Under the pieces are notes generated by a model, which saw only the letters and a program-made list of their open reading frames with translations, did not search any database and was not told the DNA's origin. From the NCBI GenBank assembly GCA_003501335.1, contig DNPQ01000139.1:1-22700 (forward strand): a DNA stretch of 22,700 nt. The letters run 5' to 3'. The number at the start of each line of letters is the position of its first letter. Positions within the stretch are counted from its first letter, which is position 1. Source of the stretch: Bacillota bacterium. Its GTDB lineage: Bacteria; Bacillota; UBA4882; UBA8346. A program made the translations under genes and the position numbers. Of this stretch, positions 14,887 through 22,620 are shown in pieces.

Positions 14887-15757
14887 CTTTTGAGCCTCCG
14901 GACTTATCTGGATTAACTGGAACATCCTGTTTATTCTTAATCACATAAACCATTTGAAGATTACCCAGATGTACCGTAGGTTTTAATGAAGCCTTACTAA
15001 CCATCTCATTGGATGCTTTATTCACATATACAACCCGACCAATGGGTAATCCTCGCGGAAAAATTTCACTGGTGTCAGCTGTCACAATAAGATCATTTTG
15101 CTTCAAGTCCATAAAATAGCTATCAATTGCCGGTTGAACCGTACATTCCCCTCGATATTGGCCACCGCCTTGAATAATCACTAAATTTCGGGTACGCGCT
15201 ACCACGCCCCCCACAAAATTTCCCTCACGAGGATCGGTAATCAGAATGACTTCAGCCGTTCTAAAACGTACTTCTCCGATTCTTCCCACAACTCCTTCCG
15301 GAGTAATCACGGCCATATTCTTTTTTAACTGGCAGTCCTCACCCCGGTTGATCGTAATTGTTTGATTCCAATTGCTGGGATTGGCTGCAATAATTTCCGC
15401 ACTGACTAATTCATTGGGTTGATTGGCTTGAAAATTTAAAGCGCGGCGCAAACGAGCATTCTCCACTTTTAAAGAATTCAAGCCAAGTTGATGAATGCGT
15501 AAATGATCGATCTCACGATGAAGTTGATCATTTTCCGCTTTCAACTGAGATAATTTTGTTACCGTTTTCCAGCTATTATTGACAATACTACCACAATAGT
15601 TAAAAGTACTCTCTAAGGGTACCATTGCGGTATTAAAGAAATACTCAACTTTTCCCTCGCTGGCCCGTGGGTGGGATGAAGCATACATCACCCATGTAAC
15701 CACTAAAAATAGTAATGCAATAAATAGAAATCTTTTATTTACAAATAGTTGAAACAA
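14867..15757 (-). CDS. mreC: MreC, rod shape-determining protein
   Basis: MreC is a bitopic protein that assembles outside the membrane and activates PBP2 in the elongasome. It has one N-terminal membrane helix (about 10-26), a coiled coil rich in Leu, Glu and Arg (about 68-107), and the paired beta-barrel domain with TINRG, MAVITPEGVVGRIGEV, LITDPREG and GLPIGRVVYV. The length of 296 residues is usual. The start is TTG at 15757, with AGGGTGA about seven bases upstream. It begins 15 bases after mreB stops and overlaps mreD. Confidence 0.94.
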   Translation of the reverse strand: MFQLFVNKRFLFIALLFLVVTWVMYASSHPRASEGKVEYFFNTAMVPLESTFNYCGSIVNNSWKTVTKLSQLKAENDQLHREIDHLRIHQLGLNSLKVENARLRRALNFQANQPNELVSAEIIAANPSNWNQTITINRGEDCQLKKNMAVITPEGVVGRIGEVRFRTAEVILITDPREGNFVGGVVARTRNLVIIQGGGQYRGECTVQPAIDSYFMDLKQNDLIVTADTSEIFPRGLPIGRVVYVNKASNEMVSKASLKPTVHLGNLQMVYVIKNKQDVPVNPDKSGGSKDALVNP

Positions 15758-15772
15758 AAGTAGGTCACCCTT

Positions 15773-16813
15773 TTAAGCCATCTTTTTATTTGAAAGAACT
15801 ACCTTCTTTAAATCATGATAATTACGTTCGAGTGCCAAACCGGTTCCTCTAGCCACACAAGTTAAAGGATCTTCCGCCACCTGTACCGCCATACCGGTTT
15901 CTTCAGCCAGGAGTCGGTCGATTCCCCGTAATAAAGAACCACCTCCGGCCATAACCAAGCCTTTATCAAGAATATCAGCAGCCAATTCCGGCGGTGTTCG
16001 CTCCAAAGTCATTTTAACAGCCTCAATGATACCCGATATTGGTTCAGCAAGTGCTTCTTGTATTTCGTGGCTGGTGACGGTAATGGTTTTCGGAAGGCCG
16101 GTTAAAAGATCACGGCCTCTGACTTCCTGGCGAATTTCTTTTCCATCCGGGTAAGCAGAGCCGATTTCTTTTTTGATGTCTTCTGCCGTACGTTCACCAA
16201 TCATCAAATTATAACTGCGTTTAATAAAATGTACAATAGCTTCATTCATTTCATCACCGGCAATACGCAATGAACGGCTGGATACAATTCCCCCAAGGGA
16301 AATCACTGCCACTTCGGTTGTTCCGCCTCCGATATCTACAATCAGATTCCCTGTGGGTTCCTCAATATTCATTCCAGCCCCAATTGCGGCTGCCATAGGC
16401 TCTTCAATTAAATAAACTTCGCGAGCTCCGGCTTGCAATCCGGCATCCATCACGGCTCGTTTTTCAACTTCGGTAACACCGGAAGGAACACCAATAATAA
16501 TTCGTGGCGCGAGTATACCAACATTTTTCCCTGCTTTATTGATAAAATAACGCAACATTTTCTCAGTCACATCAAAATCGGCAATAACGCCATCTTTCAT
16601 AGGACGAACTGCAATTATATTACCGGGTGTCCTCCCTACCATTTGTTTTGCTTCATTACCGACTGCAAAAATGTTGTTAGTATCCTTTTCGATTGCGACT
16701 ACAGTAGGCTCCTGTAATACCACCCCTCGGCCTTGAACATAAACCAAGGTGTTGGCAGTACCCAAATCGATCCCCATATCCTTTGCAAAGCGGCCAAAAA
16801 TTGATTTAAACAT
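15773..16813 (-). CDS. mreB: MreB, bacterial actin
   Basis: MreB forms membrane-bound antiparallel filaments that orient cell-wall synthesis. The 346-residue protein has the actin-fold phosphate loops MGIDLGTANTLVYV near the start and VDIGGGTTEVAVIS in the middle, plus VMAGGGSLLRG near the end. The N-terminus MFKSIFGRF is an amphipathic membrane-binding stretch. The ATG at 16813 is chosen because AAGGAG lies six bases upstream; an ATG-type start nine codons earlier would swallow that site. It leads mreBCD-mrdA, and the block maf-radC-mreB is the classic arrangement. Confidence 0.97.
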   Translation of the reverse strand: MFKSIFGRFAKDMGIDLGTANTLVYVQGRGVVLQEPTVVAIEKDTNNIFAVGNEAKQMVGRTPGNIIAVRPMKDGVIADFDVTEKMLRYFINKAGKNVGILAPRIIIGVPSGVTEVEKRAVMDAGLQAGAREVYLIEEPMAAAIGAGMNIEEPTGNLIVDIGGGTTEVAVISLGGIVSSRSLRIAGDEMNEAIVHFIKRSYNLMIGERTAEDIKKEIGSAYPDGKEIRQEVRGRDLLTGLPKTITVTSHEIQEALAEPISGIIEAVKMTLERTPPELAADILDKGLVMAGGGSLLRGIDRLLAEETGMAVQVAEDPLTCVARGTGLALERNYHDLKKVVLSNKKMA

Positions 16814-17008
16814 TTCAGACTCCTTCCACGTTGTATTCAATTATGTTAGTAATTTATGTAGCGGAGCCATTTTTCATTAAAGAATTTATAACAAGTTAAG
16901 CATCCAGTGGATAGAAGAAATCAAACCAAATGAAGTAAACGTAAATTTTTCATATTGTTCTTTAAAGAAAGACTTCCTTATCCAATATTCAATTTCAAAA
17001 CAAACCTT

Positions 17009-17037
17009 GTTATATTATCAATTTATTCAATTGTAAA
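17009..17037 (-). promoter_or_regulatory. Probable sigma-A promoter of mreB
   Basis: TTTACA (17032-17037) and TATAAC (17009-17014) are spaced by exactly 17 bases in the gap after radC. Each has one mismatch to consensus. The resulting mreB leader would be close to 190 bases. Readthrough from radC is also possible because no terminator is seen in this gap. Confidence 0.45.
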
Positions 17038-17041
17038 TTCC

Positions 17042-17731
17042 TTAACCGAGCTGTCCGCGTTCTTTCAGACTCACAAATCGATGATCACCAAATATCACAT
17101 GATCAATGACCTGGATACCCAATAATTCTCCGGCTTGGAACAACCGGTTTGTCAATAACAAATCATCCTGACTGGGGCTGGGATCTCCGCTAGGATGGTT
17201 ATGGGCAAAAATAAGACCGGCGCTGCTCATTCGAATAGCTTCTTTAAATACTTCCCTAGGATGAACCGGCGAAGATGACAAAACTCCAATGGAGCTAGTC
17301 TCAACCTTGAGTACCTGATTTTTGGTATTTAAATGAACTACTTTAAAATGTTCACGATCCAAATCTTGAAAACTTGCGTTCAATAGCTCATAAATATCAT
17401 CGGGTTTTCGAATCGTCGGTAATTGATAAGGATCACTGGTTAAGATTCTTTTTCCAAGTTCAAAGGCAGCTTGGATTTGAACCGCCTTAGCCTGACCAAT
17501 TCCAGAAAGATTCGCTATTTCCATCAAGGATGCTTTAGAGAGTCCCCGTAAATCCTTATATTTTACCAATAATTGTTCAGCTAAATCGATCGCGGTTGAC
17601 TTTACAGAGCCGGTTCTCAAAATAATCGCCAACAATTCGGCAGCGGATAGATGTTCGGCTCCATTCTGAATCAACCGTTCACGAGGGCGTTCCTCGACTG
17701 GTAAATCTTTAATTGTAAGTCGACGCTCCAA
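17042..17731 (-). CDS. radC: RadC-family JAB-domain protein
   Basis: The RadC (UPF0758) family joins a small helix-hairpin-helix region to a JAB/MPN metalloprotease-like domain; the cellular role is unresolved despite the old DNA-repair name. The HhH part is seen around LSGIGQAKAVQI. The JAB metal motif is complete as HNHPSGDPSPS with the following Asp, and HPREVFKEAI precedes it. The start is placed at TTG 17731, with GAGG eight bases upstream, giving MERRLTIKDLP as in relatives. The frame is open to 17761, which would overlap maf. It follows maf by about ten bases and is probably co-transcribed with it. Confidence 0.92.
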   Translation of the reverse strand: MERRLTIKDLPVEERPRERLIQNGAEHLSAAELLAIILRTGSVKSTAIDLAEQLLVKYKDLRGLSKASLMEIANLSGIGQAKAVQIQAAFELGKRILTSDPYQLPTIRKPDDIYELLNASFQDLDREHFKVVHLNTKNQVLKVETSSIGVLSSSPVHPREVFKEAIRMSSAGLIFAHNHPSGDPSPSQDDLLLTNRLFQAGELLGIQVIDHVIFGDHRFVSLKERGQLG

Positions 17732-17741
17732 GAATTTCACC

Positions 17742-18323
17742 TCATCCGATCGAAACCCCAAACTCTTTGAGCATAGTTACTAATTTAGCGACAGGTAATC
17801 CAACGACATTATAATAACAGCCGTCGATTTTTTCTACCAAAATCGCTCCTTTGCCCTGAATCCCATATGCTCCTGCTTTATCCAACGGTTCTCCAGTGGC
17901 AACATAATTTTCAATTTCAATTTTATCTAACGAACGAAACTGAACTTTGGTTTCAACAACCGAAACTAATTTCCGGGCACTTGAAACTTCCAATAAAGCG
18001 AGTCCTGTAAAAACGGAATGTTCTTTCCCACTTAAATCAGATAACATTGCTATCGCTTCTGCCTTCGATGCCGGTTTACCCAAAATTCTACCTTCGATCA
18101 CAACAACTGTATCAGCACCAATAACTAACCCTTCATGGAAGAAGCGGGAAACCTTCTGGGCCTTTCGAAGTGCCAAATTCATGACGAAGTCCATCGGATT
18201 CATTGAATTGTCAACCTTAGACTCATCGATCCCACTGGCCTGCGTGGTAAAATGCAACCCCAGTTGTCTTAAAATATCAGCCCGCCGGGGTGAGTGCGAA
18301 GCGAGGATAAGATTGGTTTTCAC
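17742..18323 (-). CDS. maf: Maf-family nucleotide pyrophosphatase
   Basis: Maf proteins hydrolyse dTTP, UTP or modified nucleotides to monophosphates and have been linked to septum inhibition in Bacillus. The product has the N-terminal ASHSPRR signature, DESK, GADTVVVIEGRILGKP and the YGIQGKGA loop typical of the family. The GTG at 18323 is chosen since GGGAG lies nine bases upstream, family members begin MK-LILAS, and the likely promoter would start transcription close to the ATG at 18353. Alternatives are the ATGs at 18332 and 18353. It is the first gene of the shape cluster. Confidence 0.93.
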   Translation of the reverse strand: MKTNLILASHSPRRADILRQLGLHFTTQASGIDESKVDNSMNPMDFVMNLALRKAQKVSRFFHEGLVIGADTVVVIEGRILGKPASKAEAIAMLSDLSGKEHSVFTGLALLEVSSARKLVSVVETKVQFRSLDKIEIENYVATGEPLDKAGAYGIQGKGAILVEKIDGCYYNVVGLPVAKLVTMLKEFGVSIG

Positions 18324-18353
18324 ATATCGCATCTCCCTGCTTTGATTCCACAT

Positions 18354-18779
18354 CTTTTATACAAAATCCTTTTTAATATCGCAAGACTTTACAATTTTAT
18401 CTGGTAAATCGCCAAAAAAATGTAAATATTTCTTGACTCAAATTTTATATCTATCGAAATACTTTTACCCTTGGATTTTGACAAAACGATTCGAATAGTC
18501 TGCCCAATTTACTTCATTGCCGATTTGAAACCATATAGATGAAGCTAAGAAAGGACGGAGGATATCCAACATAATTTTCCCAGACATCGCTAAAATATTG
18601 ATAAACTTTTAACAAATTAAGACGACCCAAAAGGCCGTTTCCAGACTGGTATTATTCCAGCAGCCATGCCAATGGATAATGTGCCTAGTCCAAACCTCGA
18701 ATAAAAATCAAGCAGAATCTGGACTCTTCTTGCTTGCTCACGCAGCCTGCATCGTCTTAGAAAGTCCGGATGCAAATGG
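18354..18779. other. Intergenic region with a GC-richer unexplained patch
   Basis: Next to maf the DNA is AT-rich and holds the possible cluster promoter. The part at about 18617-18775, directly downstream of the YjbQ-family gene on the same strand, is visibly richer in G and C. All three minus-strand frames there are partly open, but none has a start with a ribosome binding site. GGACT and AGTCC can pair over the first 50 bases. It may be a gene remnant or a structured transcript end; I do not recognise it. Confidence 0.4.
18356..18384 (-). promoter_or_regulatory. Possible sigma-A promoter of the maf-radC-mre cluster
   Basis: TTGCGA (18379-18384) and TATAAA (18356-18361) are 17 bases apart. 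Transcription from it would begin near 18349, which argues for one of the later maf start codons. Confidence 0.4.
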
Positions 18780-19187
18780 TTATTCCCCGTAAATATTGAC
18801 TTTGATTTTACGATTGCGGGGGCCATCAAATTCACAAAAATAAATACCTTGCCACGTCCCCATATGAAGATGACCGCTTATAATTGGAATTGTACATGAA
18901 AAGCCAACTAATGAAGCCTTTACATGGGCATCGGAATTGCCTTCTTGATGCCGATATTCGGCTATTTTCGGTACTAACCGATCAAAGGTCAATAAGATGT
19001 CATGAATTACATTGGTATCCGTGTTTTCATTAATCGTGATACCAGCAGTCGTATGAGGCACAAATATTAAACAGAACCCATCCTCAATGCTACTTTTCTC
19101 TACTTCCGTCGCTATTAGAGACGAAATGTCAATCAATTCATTTCGATTATGACTTGTTAAGCCGATGTCCTTCCAGATTGTAACCAC
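18780..19187 (-). CDS. YjbQ-family (UPF0047) protein
   Basis: This 135-residue protein matches the YjbQ/UPF0047 family of small trimeric beta proteins; some members have been reported with thiamin phosphate synthase activity, but the true role is not settled. Family blocks are all present: FVPHTTAGITINEN (42-55), HQEGNSDAHVKASL (80-93) and GTWQGIYFCEFDGPR (110-124), with the conserved His residues that would bind metal. The start must be GTG at 19187 or later, because a TGA lies two codons upstream in frame; its GAGGA site is unusually close. It appears to be monocistronic, with a GC-richer unexplained patch after its stop. Confidence 0.9.
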   Translation of the reverse strand: MVTIWKDIGLTSHNRNELIDISSLIATEVEKSSIEDGFCLIFVPHTTAGITINENTDTNVIHDILLTFDRLVPKIAEYRHQEGNSDAHVKASLVGFSCTIPIISGHLHMGTWQGIYFCEFDGPRNRKIKVNIYGE

Positions 19188-19351
19188 TCCTCACGTTAAG
19201 ATGTGCAAGCCCATTGCAGAATATATGCTGTTACGACATAATGATGGTTATTTTCGTCTCTGCTTCAAAAACTCCTTTCGGTAATTACATTCTGCTAAAA
19301 AAGGTTTTCCGATTTGAACTGAAAGCTATGAATAATCATCACATCCATATT

Positions 19352-19386
19352 GAAAACAAAACACCTTCCATTTTTGGAAGGTGTTA
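19352..19386 (-). terminator. Intrinsic terminator of the zinc-ribbon gene
   Basis: ACACCTTCCA pairs with TGGAAGGTGT around a loop of four bases. On the minus strand it is followed by a T-rich tract (TTTTGTTTT). It lies about ten bases past the stop codon. Confidence 0.85.
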
Positions 19387-19394
19387 ATCACAAA

Positions 19395-19676
19395 TTATTT
19401 TTTACTGGCCTGAAAACAATCTCGGCAGTATACCGGTCTGTCTTCCCGGGGTTTAAAAGGAACTTGCGTAGTTACTCCGCAGTTGGCACAAACAACCTCA
19501 TACAACTCCCGTGGACCATTTGCATTATTCTGTTGTTTACGAGCATCCCTACACGTTTTACATCGCCGAGGCTCATTCGTAAACCCTCGAGTCGCGTAAA
19601 ACTCTTGTTCACCGGCGGTAAAAATAAATTCCGCCCCACACTCACTACACACCATTGTTTTGTCTTGAAATTCCAT
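19395..19676 (-). CDS. Small double zinc-ribbon protein
   Basis: This 93-residue protein has eight Cys in four CxxC pairs: C10/C13, C39/C42, C63/C66 and C84/C87. They would form two zinc ribbons. The first half, with DKTMVCSECGAEF, FTAGEQEFY and NEPRRCKTCR, matches a widespread zinc-ribbon family of unknown function found across Firmicutes and Chloroflexi. The second half (CANCG, VPFKPREDRPVYCRDCF) resembles a CxxC domain often joined to it. It may bind nucleic acid or protein; no direct evidence. The ATG at 19676 is chosen because GAGGGG lies six bases upstream; the frame is open 32 codons further, but that part reads as AT-rich leader. It has its own promoter and terminator. Confidence 0.85.
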   Translation of the reverse strand: MEFQDKTMVCSECGAEFIFTAGEQEFYATRGFTNEPRRCKTCRDARKQQNNANGPRELYEVVCANCGVTTQVPFKPREDRPVYCRDCFQASKK

Positions 19677-19793
19677 TACTATCCCCTCACTTAAAGCTGG
19701 TTTCATATATCTAAAACGATAAAGCCGTTTAGGTATATCAAAATAATACAAATAGAAATAAGTGATATTCACAAAACCTTTTGTTACAAAATT

Positions 19794-19822
19794 ATTATAT
19801 CATCGGCCTATGGAAATAACAA
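19794..19822 (-). promoter_or_regulatory. Sigma-A promoter of the zinc-ribbon gene
   Basis: A perfect TATAAT (19794-19799) and TTGTTA (19817-19822) are 17 bases apart. The leader to the ATG at 19676 would be about 110 bases, which supports the shorter reading of the gene. Confidence 0.6.
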
Positions 19823-19879
19823 GCTTTTTTAGCCGAAATGACCTAATGGAACTGTAGGATGAAGGTCTTCAAAATGATA

Positions 19880-20893
19880 CTAAAATTTTTTACCTTCTAG
19901 TAAAACCAGCTTTTCAACTTCATCAATAAGTTCCTGAAATTCCGGTAAATTTAATGACTGCTCACCATCACTCCAAGCATTAGCCGGATTAGGATGTACC
20001 TCAATTAGCAAACCGTCTGCGCCTGCCGCGGTTGCTGCTTTAGCCATCGGCAGCACTAACTTCCTTTTTCCGGTCCCATGGCTTGGATCAACAACAATCG
20101 GTAAATGAGAGAGACTTTTAATAAGTGGTACTGCACTTAAATCAAGCGTATTTCGAGTCGCTGTCTCAAAGGTTCGAATACCTCTTTCACAAAGTATTAC
20201 TTGGGTATTTCCTTCTGCCATTATATATTCGGCAGCCATCAGCCATTCTTCGATTGTTGCAGCAAGCCCGCGTTTCAACAAAACTGGCTTTGATTGCCTT
20301 CCTACAGCTCTAAGTAAGCCGAAATTCTGCATATTCCTGGCCCCGATCTGGATGATATCTGCATATTTTGCAACCAAATCCAATTCCGGCAGGTTCATCA
20401 GCTCTGTTACAATGGGTAAACCTGATTTTTCCCGAGCTAGGGCTAACAGCTTAAGCCCTTCTTCTTCAAGCCCTTGAAAACTATATGGAGAGGTTCGGGG
20501 TTTGAATGCTCCGCCCCGAAGGCCCCTAGCACCTGATTTTTTTAAGCCATCCGCTACTTCCAATAACTGGCTCTCACTTTCGACCGCACAAGGCCCGGCA
20601 ATAATCCCAAAATACCCGCCGCCAATCCTGAGATCACCGATCTGAATACTAGTTCCTTCCGGCTTTACTTCTTTGGCTGCTAATTTATAAGGGCTTAAAA
20701 TCGGAATGACCTTTTCGACACCTGGAATATTCTCTAAAAAGTGAAAATCGACACGCCGTTTGTCGCCGACTGCTCCAATGACCTTTTTTTCAACTCCCTG
20801 AATCACATGGATTTGAAACTCCCATTCCGTAAGCTTATTACAAAGGTAGGTCCATTGTTCATCGGTAATACCACAGCTCGTTACAATTACCAT
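19880..20893 (-). CDS. aroF: 3-deoxy-7-phosphoheptulonate (DAHP) synthase, type I beta with N-terminal regulatory domain
   Basis: This enzyme condenses PEP and erythrose 4-phosphate, the first step of the shikimate pathway. The 337-residue protein has the Thermotoga-like layout. A ferredoxin-like regulatory domain (about 1-70) in that enzyme mediates inhibition by Phe/Tyr, and a TIM-barrel catalytic domain follows. The metal ligands fall at the positions known from the Thermotoga enzyme: Cys102 in GPCAVES, His272 in DPSHGTG, Glu298 and Asp309. The substrate motifs GGAFKPRTSPYSFQG and KRG are intact. The ATG has GGAGG seven bases upstream. The gene lies directly behind a T-box leader and appears to be a single-gene unit here. 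Control would therefore act on both transcript and enzyme. Confidence 0.95.
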   Translation of the reverse strand: MVIVTSCGITDEQWTYLCNKLTEWEFQIHVIQGVEKKVIGAVGDKRRVDFHFLENIPGVEKVIPILSPYKLAAKEVKPEGTSIQIGDLRIGGGYFGIIAGPCAVESESQLLEVADGLKKSGARGLRGGAFKPRTSPYSFQGLEEEGLKLLALAREKSGLPIVTELMNLPELDLVAKYADIIQIGARNMQNFGLLRAVGRQSKPVLLKRGLAATIEEWLMAAEYIMAEGNTQVILCERGIRTFETATRNTLDLSAVPLIKSLSHLPIVVDPSHGTGKRKLVLPMAKAATAAGADGLLIEVHPNPANAWSDGEQSLNLPEFQELIDEVEKLVLLEGKKF

Positions 20894-20909
20894 CGAATTT
20901 CCTCCTCAA

Positions 20910-20956
20910 AATAAAATAACCCACATTTCATCCATTTTCTGGGACGAAATGTGGGT
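20910..20956 (-). terminator. Regulated terminator hairpin of the aroF T-box
   Basis: ACCCACATTT and AAATGTGGGT form a long stem, extended by CGTCC/GGATG partial pairing, followed on the minus strand by TTATTTTATTTT. The upstream arm lies just past the antiterminator box, and the whole hairpin ends shortly before the aroF ribosome binding site. Confidence 0.85.
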
Positions 20957-21258
20957 CTATTCCGCGGTACCACCCGACTTAGCCTTTTTACAAAGACTCG
21001 CTTTTGGGTACGGAGTTGGCATATTTAAACCCTCTCGATACCATAGCCTTTTTAACGGTAGGCTTCCGGGCTTGCCTATTTACTGACACAATATATCAGT
21101 ACCTTCAGCAGTCAACTCATAAGGGAACTTCCCCTGATCTCTTCCTAAGGGGTTTTCAGCCATAAGGCCCCTTTCTCTAAAAAGGAATAAAATACTAATT
21201 GTAGCTTTATAAATTAGTATCAATCATGGTACTTTCCTTACTCATCGTCGTTTGTATA
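20910..21258 (-). promoter_or_regulatory. T-box leader of aroF, predicted tRNA-Phe specifier
   Basis: The leader has the T-box parts in order on the minus strand. They are a K-turn strand (GATGAG), the AGTA of the specifier loop, a distal Stem I arm starting AGAGA, and the 3' specifier strand where TTC (21125-21127) precedes CCTTATGAG. A Stem III (TAGGC/GCCTA) ending CCGTTA and the antiterminator box GGGTGGTACCGCGG (20962-20975) follow. The terminator hairpin (about 20919-20956) has T-rich sequence after it. T-box RNAs allow readthrough when the matching tRNA is uncharged. TTC would sense tRNA-Phe, which suits an aromatic pathway gene. The T-box call is very secure; the specifier rests on alignment by eye. 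Confidence 0.93.
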
Positions 21259-21274
21259 TTTTAATATTTAATTT

Positions 21275-21304
21275 ATTGTAGCATTCCAATGAATTGTCTG
21301 TCAA
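21275..21304 (-). promoter_or_regulatory. Sigma-A promoter of the aroF T-box transcript
   Basis: A perfect TTGACA (21299-21304) and TACAAT (21275-21280) are 18 bases apart. Transcription would begin near 21268, just upstream of the first T-box strand. Confidence 0.75.
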
Positions 21305-21379
21305 TATATCTTAAATAAAAGGGACCTGTTCTACCAGTCCATTTTGCTTTACTTGCTAACTACGCCGATTCTTATAATG

Positions 21380-21409
21380 AAAAAAGCAGGCCTTCATTCA
21401 TGGCTCTGC
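21380..21409 (-). terminator. Intrinsic terminator overlapping the end of the PHP gene
   Basis: GCAG-A-GCC pairs with GGCCTGC, with a bulged A, around a nine-base loop, followed by six T. The upstream arm lies inside the last codons of the gene, and the stop codon falls in the loop. Confidence 0.7.
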
Positions 21410-22072
21410 GTCTCTTGATTCAATCTTATGCAACAATTGTAATGGATTCTCAAGTAATATTTTTTCGACTTCATCAGGTTCAAAACCGGCTCCCAAGGCA
21501 ACTGTATGCGCCCATTCGTCGGATAACAAGTTTTCAGGGGCATGGGTATCAGAGTTAACTAAAAATTTAGTATTGAGTTTCTTCCCAATTTTAGCGACAT
21601 GACCATTGGCTACATTATGTCCACCACGAGCTGTAATTTCTAAAAAAACACCATTTTTCACTGCGAGTTCTGCCTCTTTAATTCCCAATAATCCGGGATG
21701 GGCTAATATATCCACCCACTGACTGGAAACAGCCGCCAAATTTGTACCCGGTTCCACTGGTTCCACCAAGGTTTCTCCATGAACAACCACCAGTTTAGCC
21801 CCAAAATCCCGTGCCTTTTTAGCTAAATCATCAATGCTGCCAGCCGGGACATGCGTCAGTTCAACACCGGGGATAGCATTAATTTTCCAATAACTGTTGG
21901 CTACCTTACATTCTGTAATTAATTCATTGATAACCCGCTCCATATTACCGGGTCCTACATGATCGGTCACTGCGATTACTCGATAACCTTGGACTATTGC
22001 TCTGCGAATCAGTTCTACTGGTGATAATTCGCCGTCGCTCAAAAACGAATGCGTATGAAAATCATAAACCAT
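21398..22072 (-). CDS. PHP-family phosphoesterase (histidinol-phosphatase-like)
   Basis: This 224-residue PHP-domain protein keeps the whole metal cluster: HTH (6-8) with SDG, TDH (36-38), Glu71, His98, His125 and SDTH (174-177). Known PHP enzymes hydrolyse phosphate esters such as histidinol phosphate or nucleotides, often with three metal ions. At this short length it resembles the histidinol-phosphatase-related group, but with no histidine genes nearby the substrate is open. The ATG has GGGGG nine bases upstream. It is probably a single-gene unit: an extended -10 element lies about 75 bases upstream, and a terminator overlaps its last codons. Confidence 0.88.
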   Translation of the reverse strand: MVYDFHTHSFLSDGELSPVELIRRAIVQGYRVIAVTDHVGPGNMERVINELITECKVANSYWKINAIPGVELTHVPAGSIDDLAKKARDFGAKLVVVHGETLVEPVEPGTNLAAVSSQWVDILAHPGLLGIKEAELAVKNGVFLEITARGGHNVANGHVAKIGKKLNTKFLVNSDTHAPENLLSDEWAHTVALGAGFEPDEVEKILLENPLQLLHKIESRDAEP

Positions 22073-22148
22073 GTGAATGAACCCCCAAGAATTCTTGCAC
22101 AGTCAATTTACTTCTAAAATCCCTGACAAAATAAATGATTTCATTCAT

Positions 22149-22157
22149 ATTATAACA
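22149..22157 (-). promoter_or_regulatory. Extended -10 promoter element of the PHP gene
   Basis: TGTTATAAT is a perfect -10 box with the TG extension. No good -35 box lies at the usual distance, which is common for extended -10 promoters. Confidence 0.45.
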
Positions 22158-22187
22158 TTTACTTCCTAAAGAAAAACCTTTTTTATT

Positions 22188-22225
22188 GAAAAGCTGCCCA
22201 AAGATTAGTCTCATGAGCAGCCGTC
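22188..22225 (-). terminator. Possible terminator downstream of the PRC-barrel gene
   Basis: GCTGCTC pairs with GGGCAGC (one wobble pair) on the minus strand, followed by TTTTC. The loop is long and the T-tract short, so this is a weak call. Confidence 0.35.
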
Positions 22226-22297
22226 TAAAAAATCCGTAATGGATCTTGCATGTGAAATACTTATCTTTCTTGACTTTCAAGTTGCAATATTCTCAAT

Positions 22298-22333
22298 ACT
22301 TTTGGAAATAAAGAATTCAATTTTCCAAAAAGT
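22298..22333. repeat. Inverted repeat after the PRC-barrel gene
   Basis: ACTTTTGGAAA and TTTTCCAAAAAGT arms surround an AT-rich centre just downstream of the PRC-barrel stop. No T-run follows on the minus strand. It may stabilise the mRNA end. Confidence 0.35.
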
Positions 22334-22347
22334 CTCAAGAATTGTAA

Positions 22348-22620
22348 CTAGAAATTACTGGTAGATTGTTGTTCGGAAACATAATCAGGTGCTTCTACCA
22401 GAATCACATCCAATCCAATTTTGATAATTTTGTCCCAAGGTATCACAAAATCATCGCTCTTGCCAAAGAGCCACAAAAATTTTCCAGGCCCGGGTACTAC
22501 AATTGCTTTAATTTTCCCGGTTTCCACCTCGATCTCTAAGTCACTGGCTAGGCCCAACCTCCTGCCGTCAAGGACATTTACGACTTCTCTCTCCCTCAAC
22601 TCCGAGGTTTTCGTTAACAA
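22348..22620 (-). CDS. PRC-barrel protein of the YlmC/YmxH sporulation family
   Basis: This 90-residue single PRC-barrel protein has the family pattern: SELREREVVNVLDGRRLG at the start, then DLEIEVETGKI, IVVPGPGKF and the DDFVIPWDKIIKIG run typical of YlmC/YmxH proteins. These are conserved in spore-forming Firmicutes. One is listed among sporulation genes, but the molecular role is not known. The start appears to be TTG at 22620, with AAGGAG ten bases upstream. This gene is the best single hint that the organism forms endospores. The remaining 80 bases to the window edge hold its upstream region; I could not fix a promoter there. Confidence 0.87.
   Translation of the reverse strand: MLTKTSELREREVVNVLDGRRLGLASDLEIEVETGKIKAIVVPGPGKFLWLFGKSDDFVIPWDKIIKIGLDVILVEAPDYVSEQQSTSNF

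Noticed and set aside
22062..22280. 72-codon minus-strand frame upstream of the PHP gene
   Set aside because: It starts at a TTG with no ribosome binding site and spans a possible terminator and an extended -10 promoter; it looks like leader DNA.
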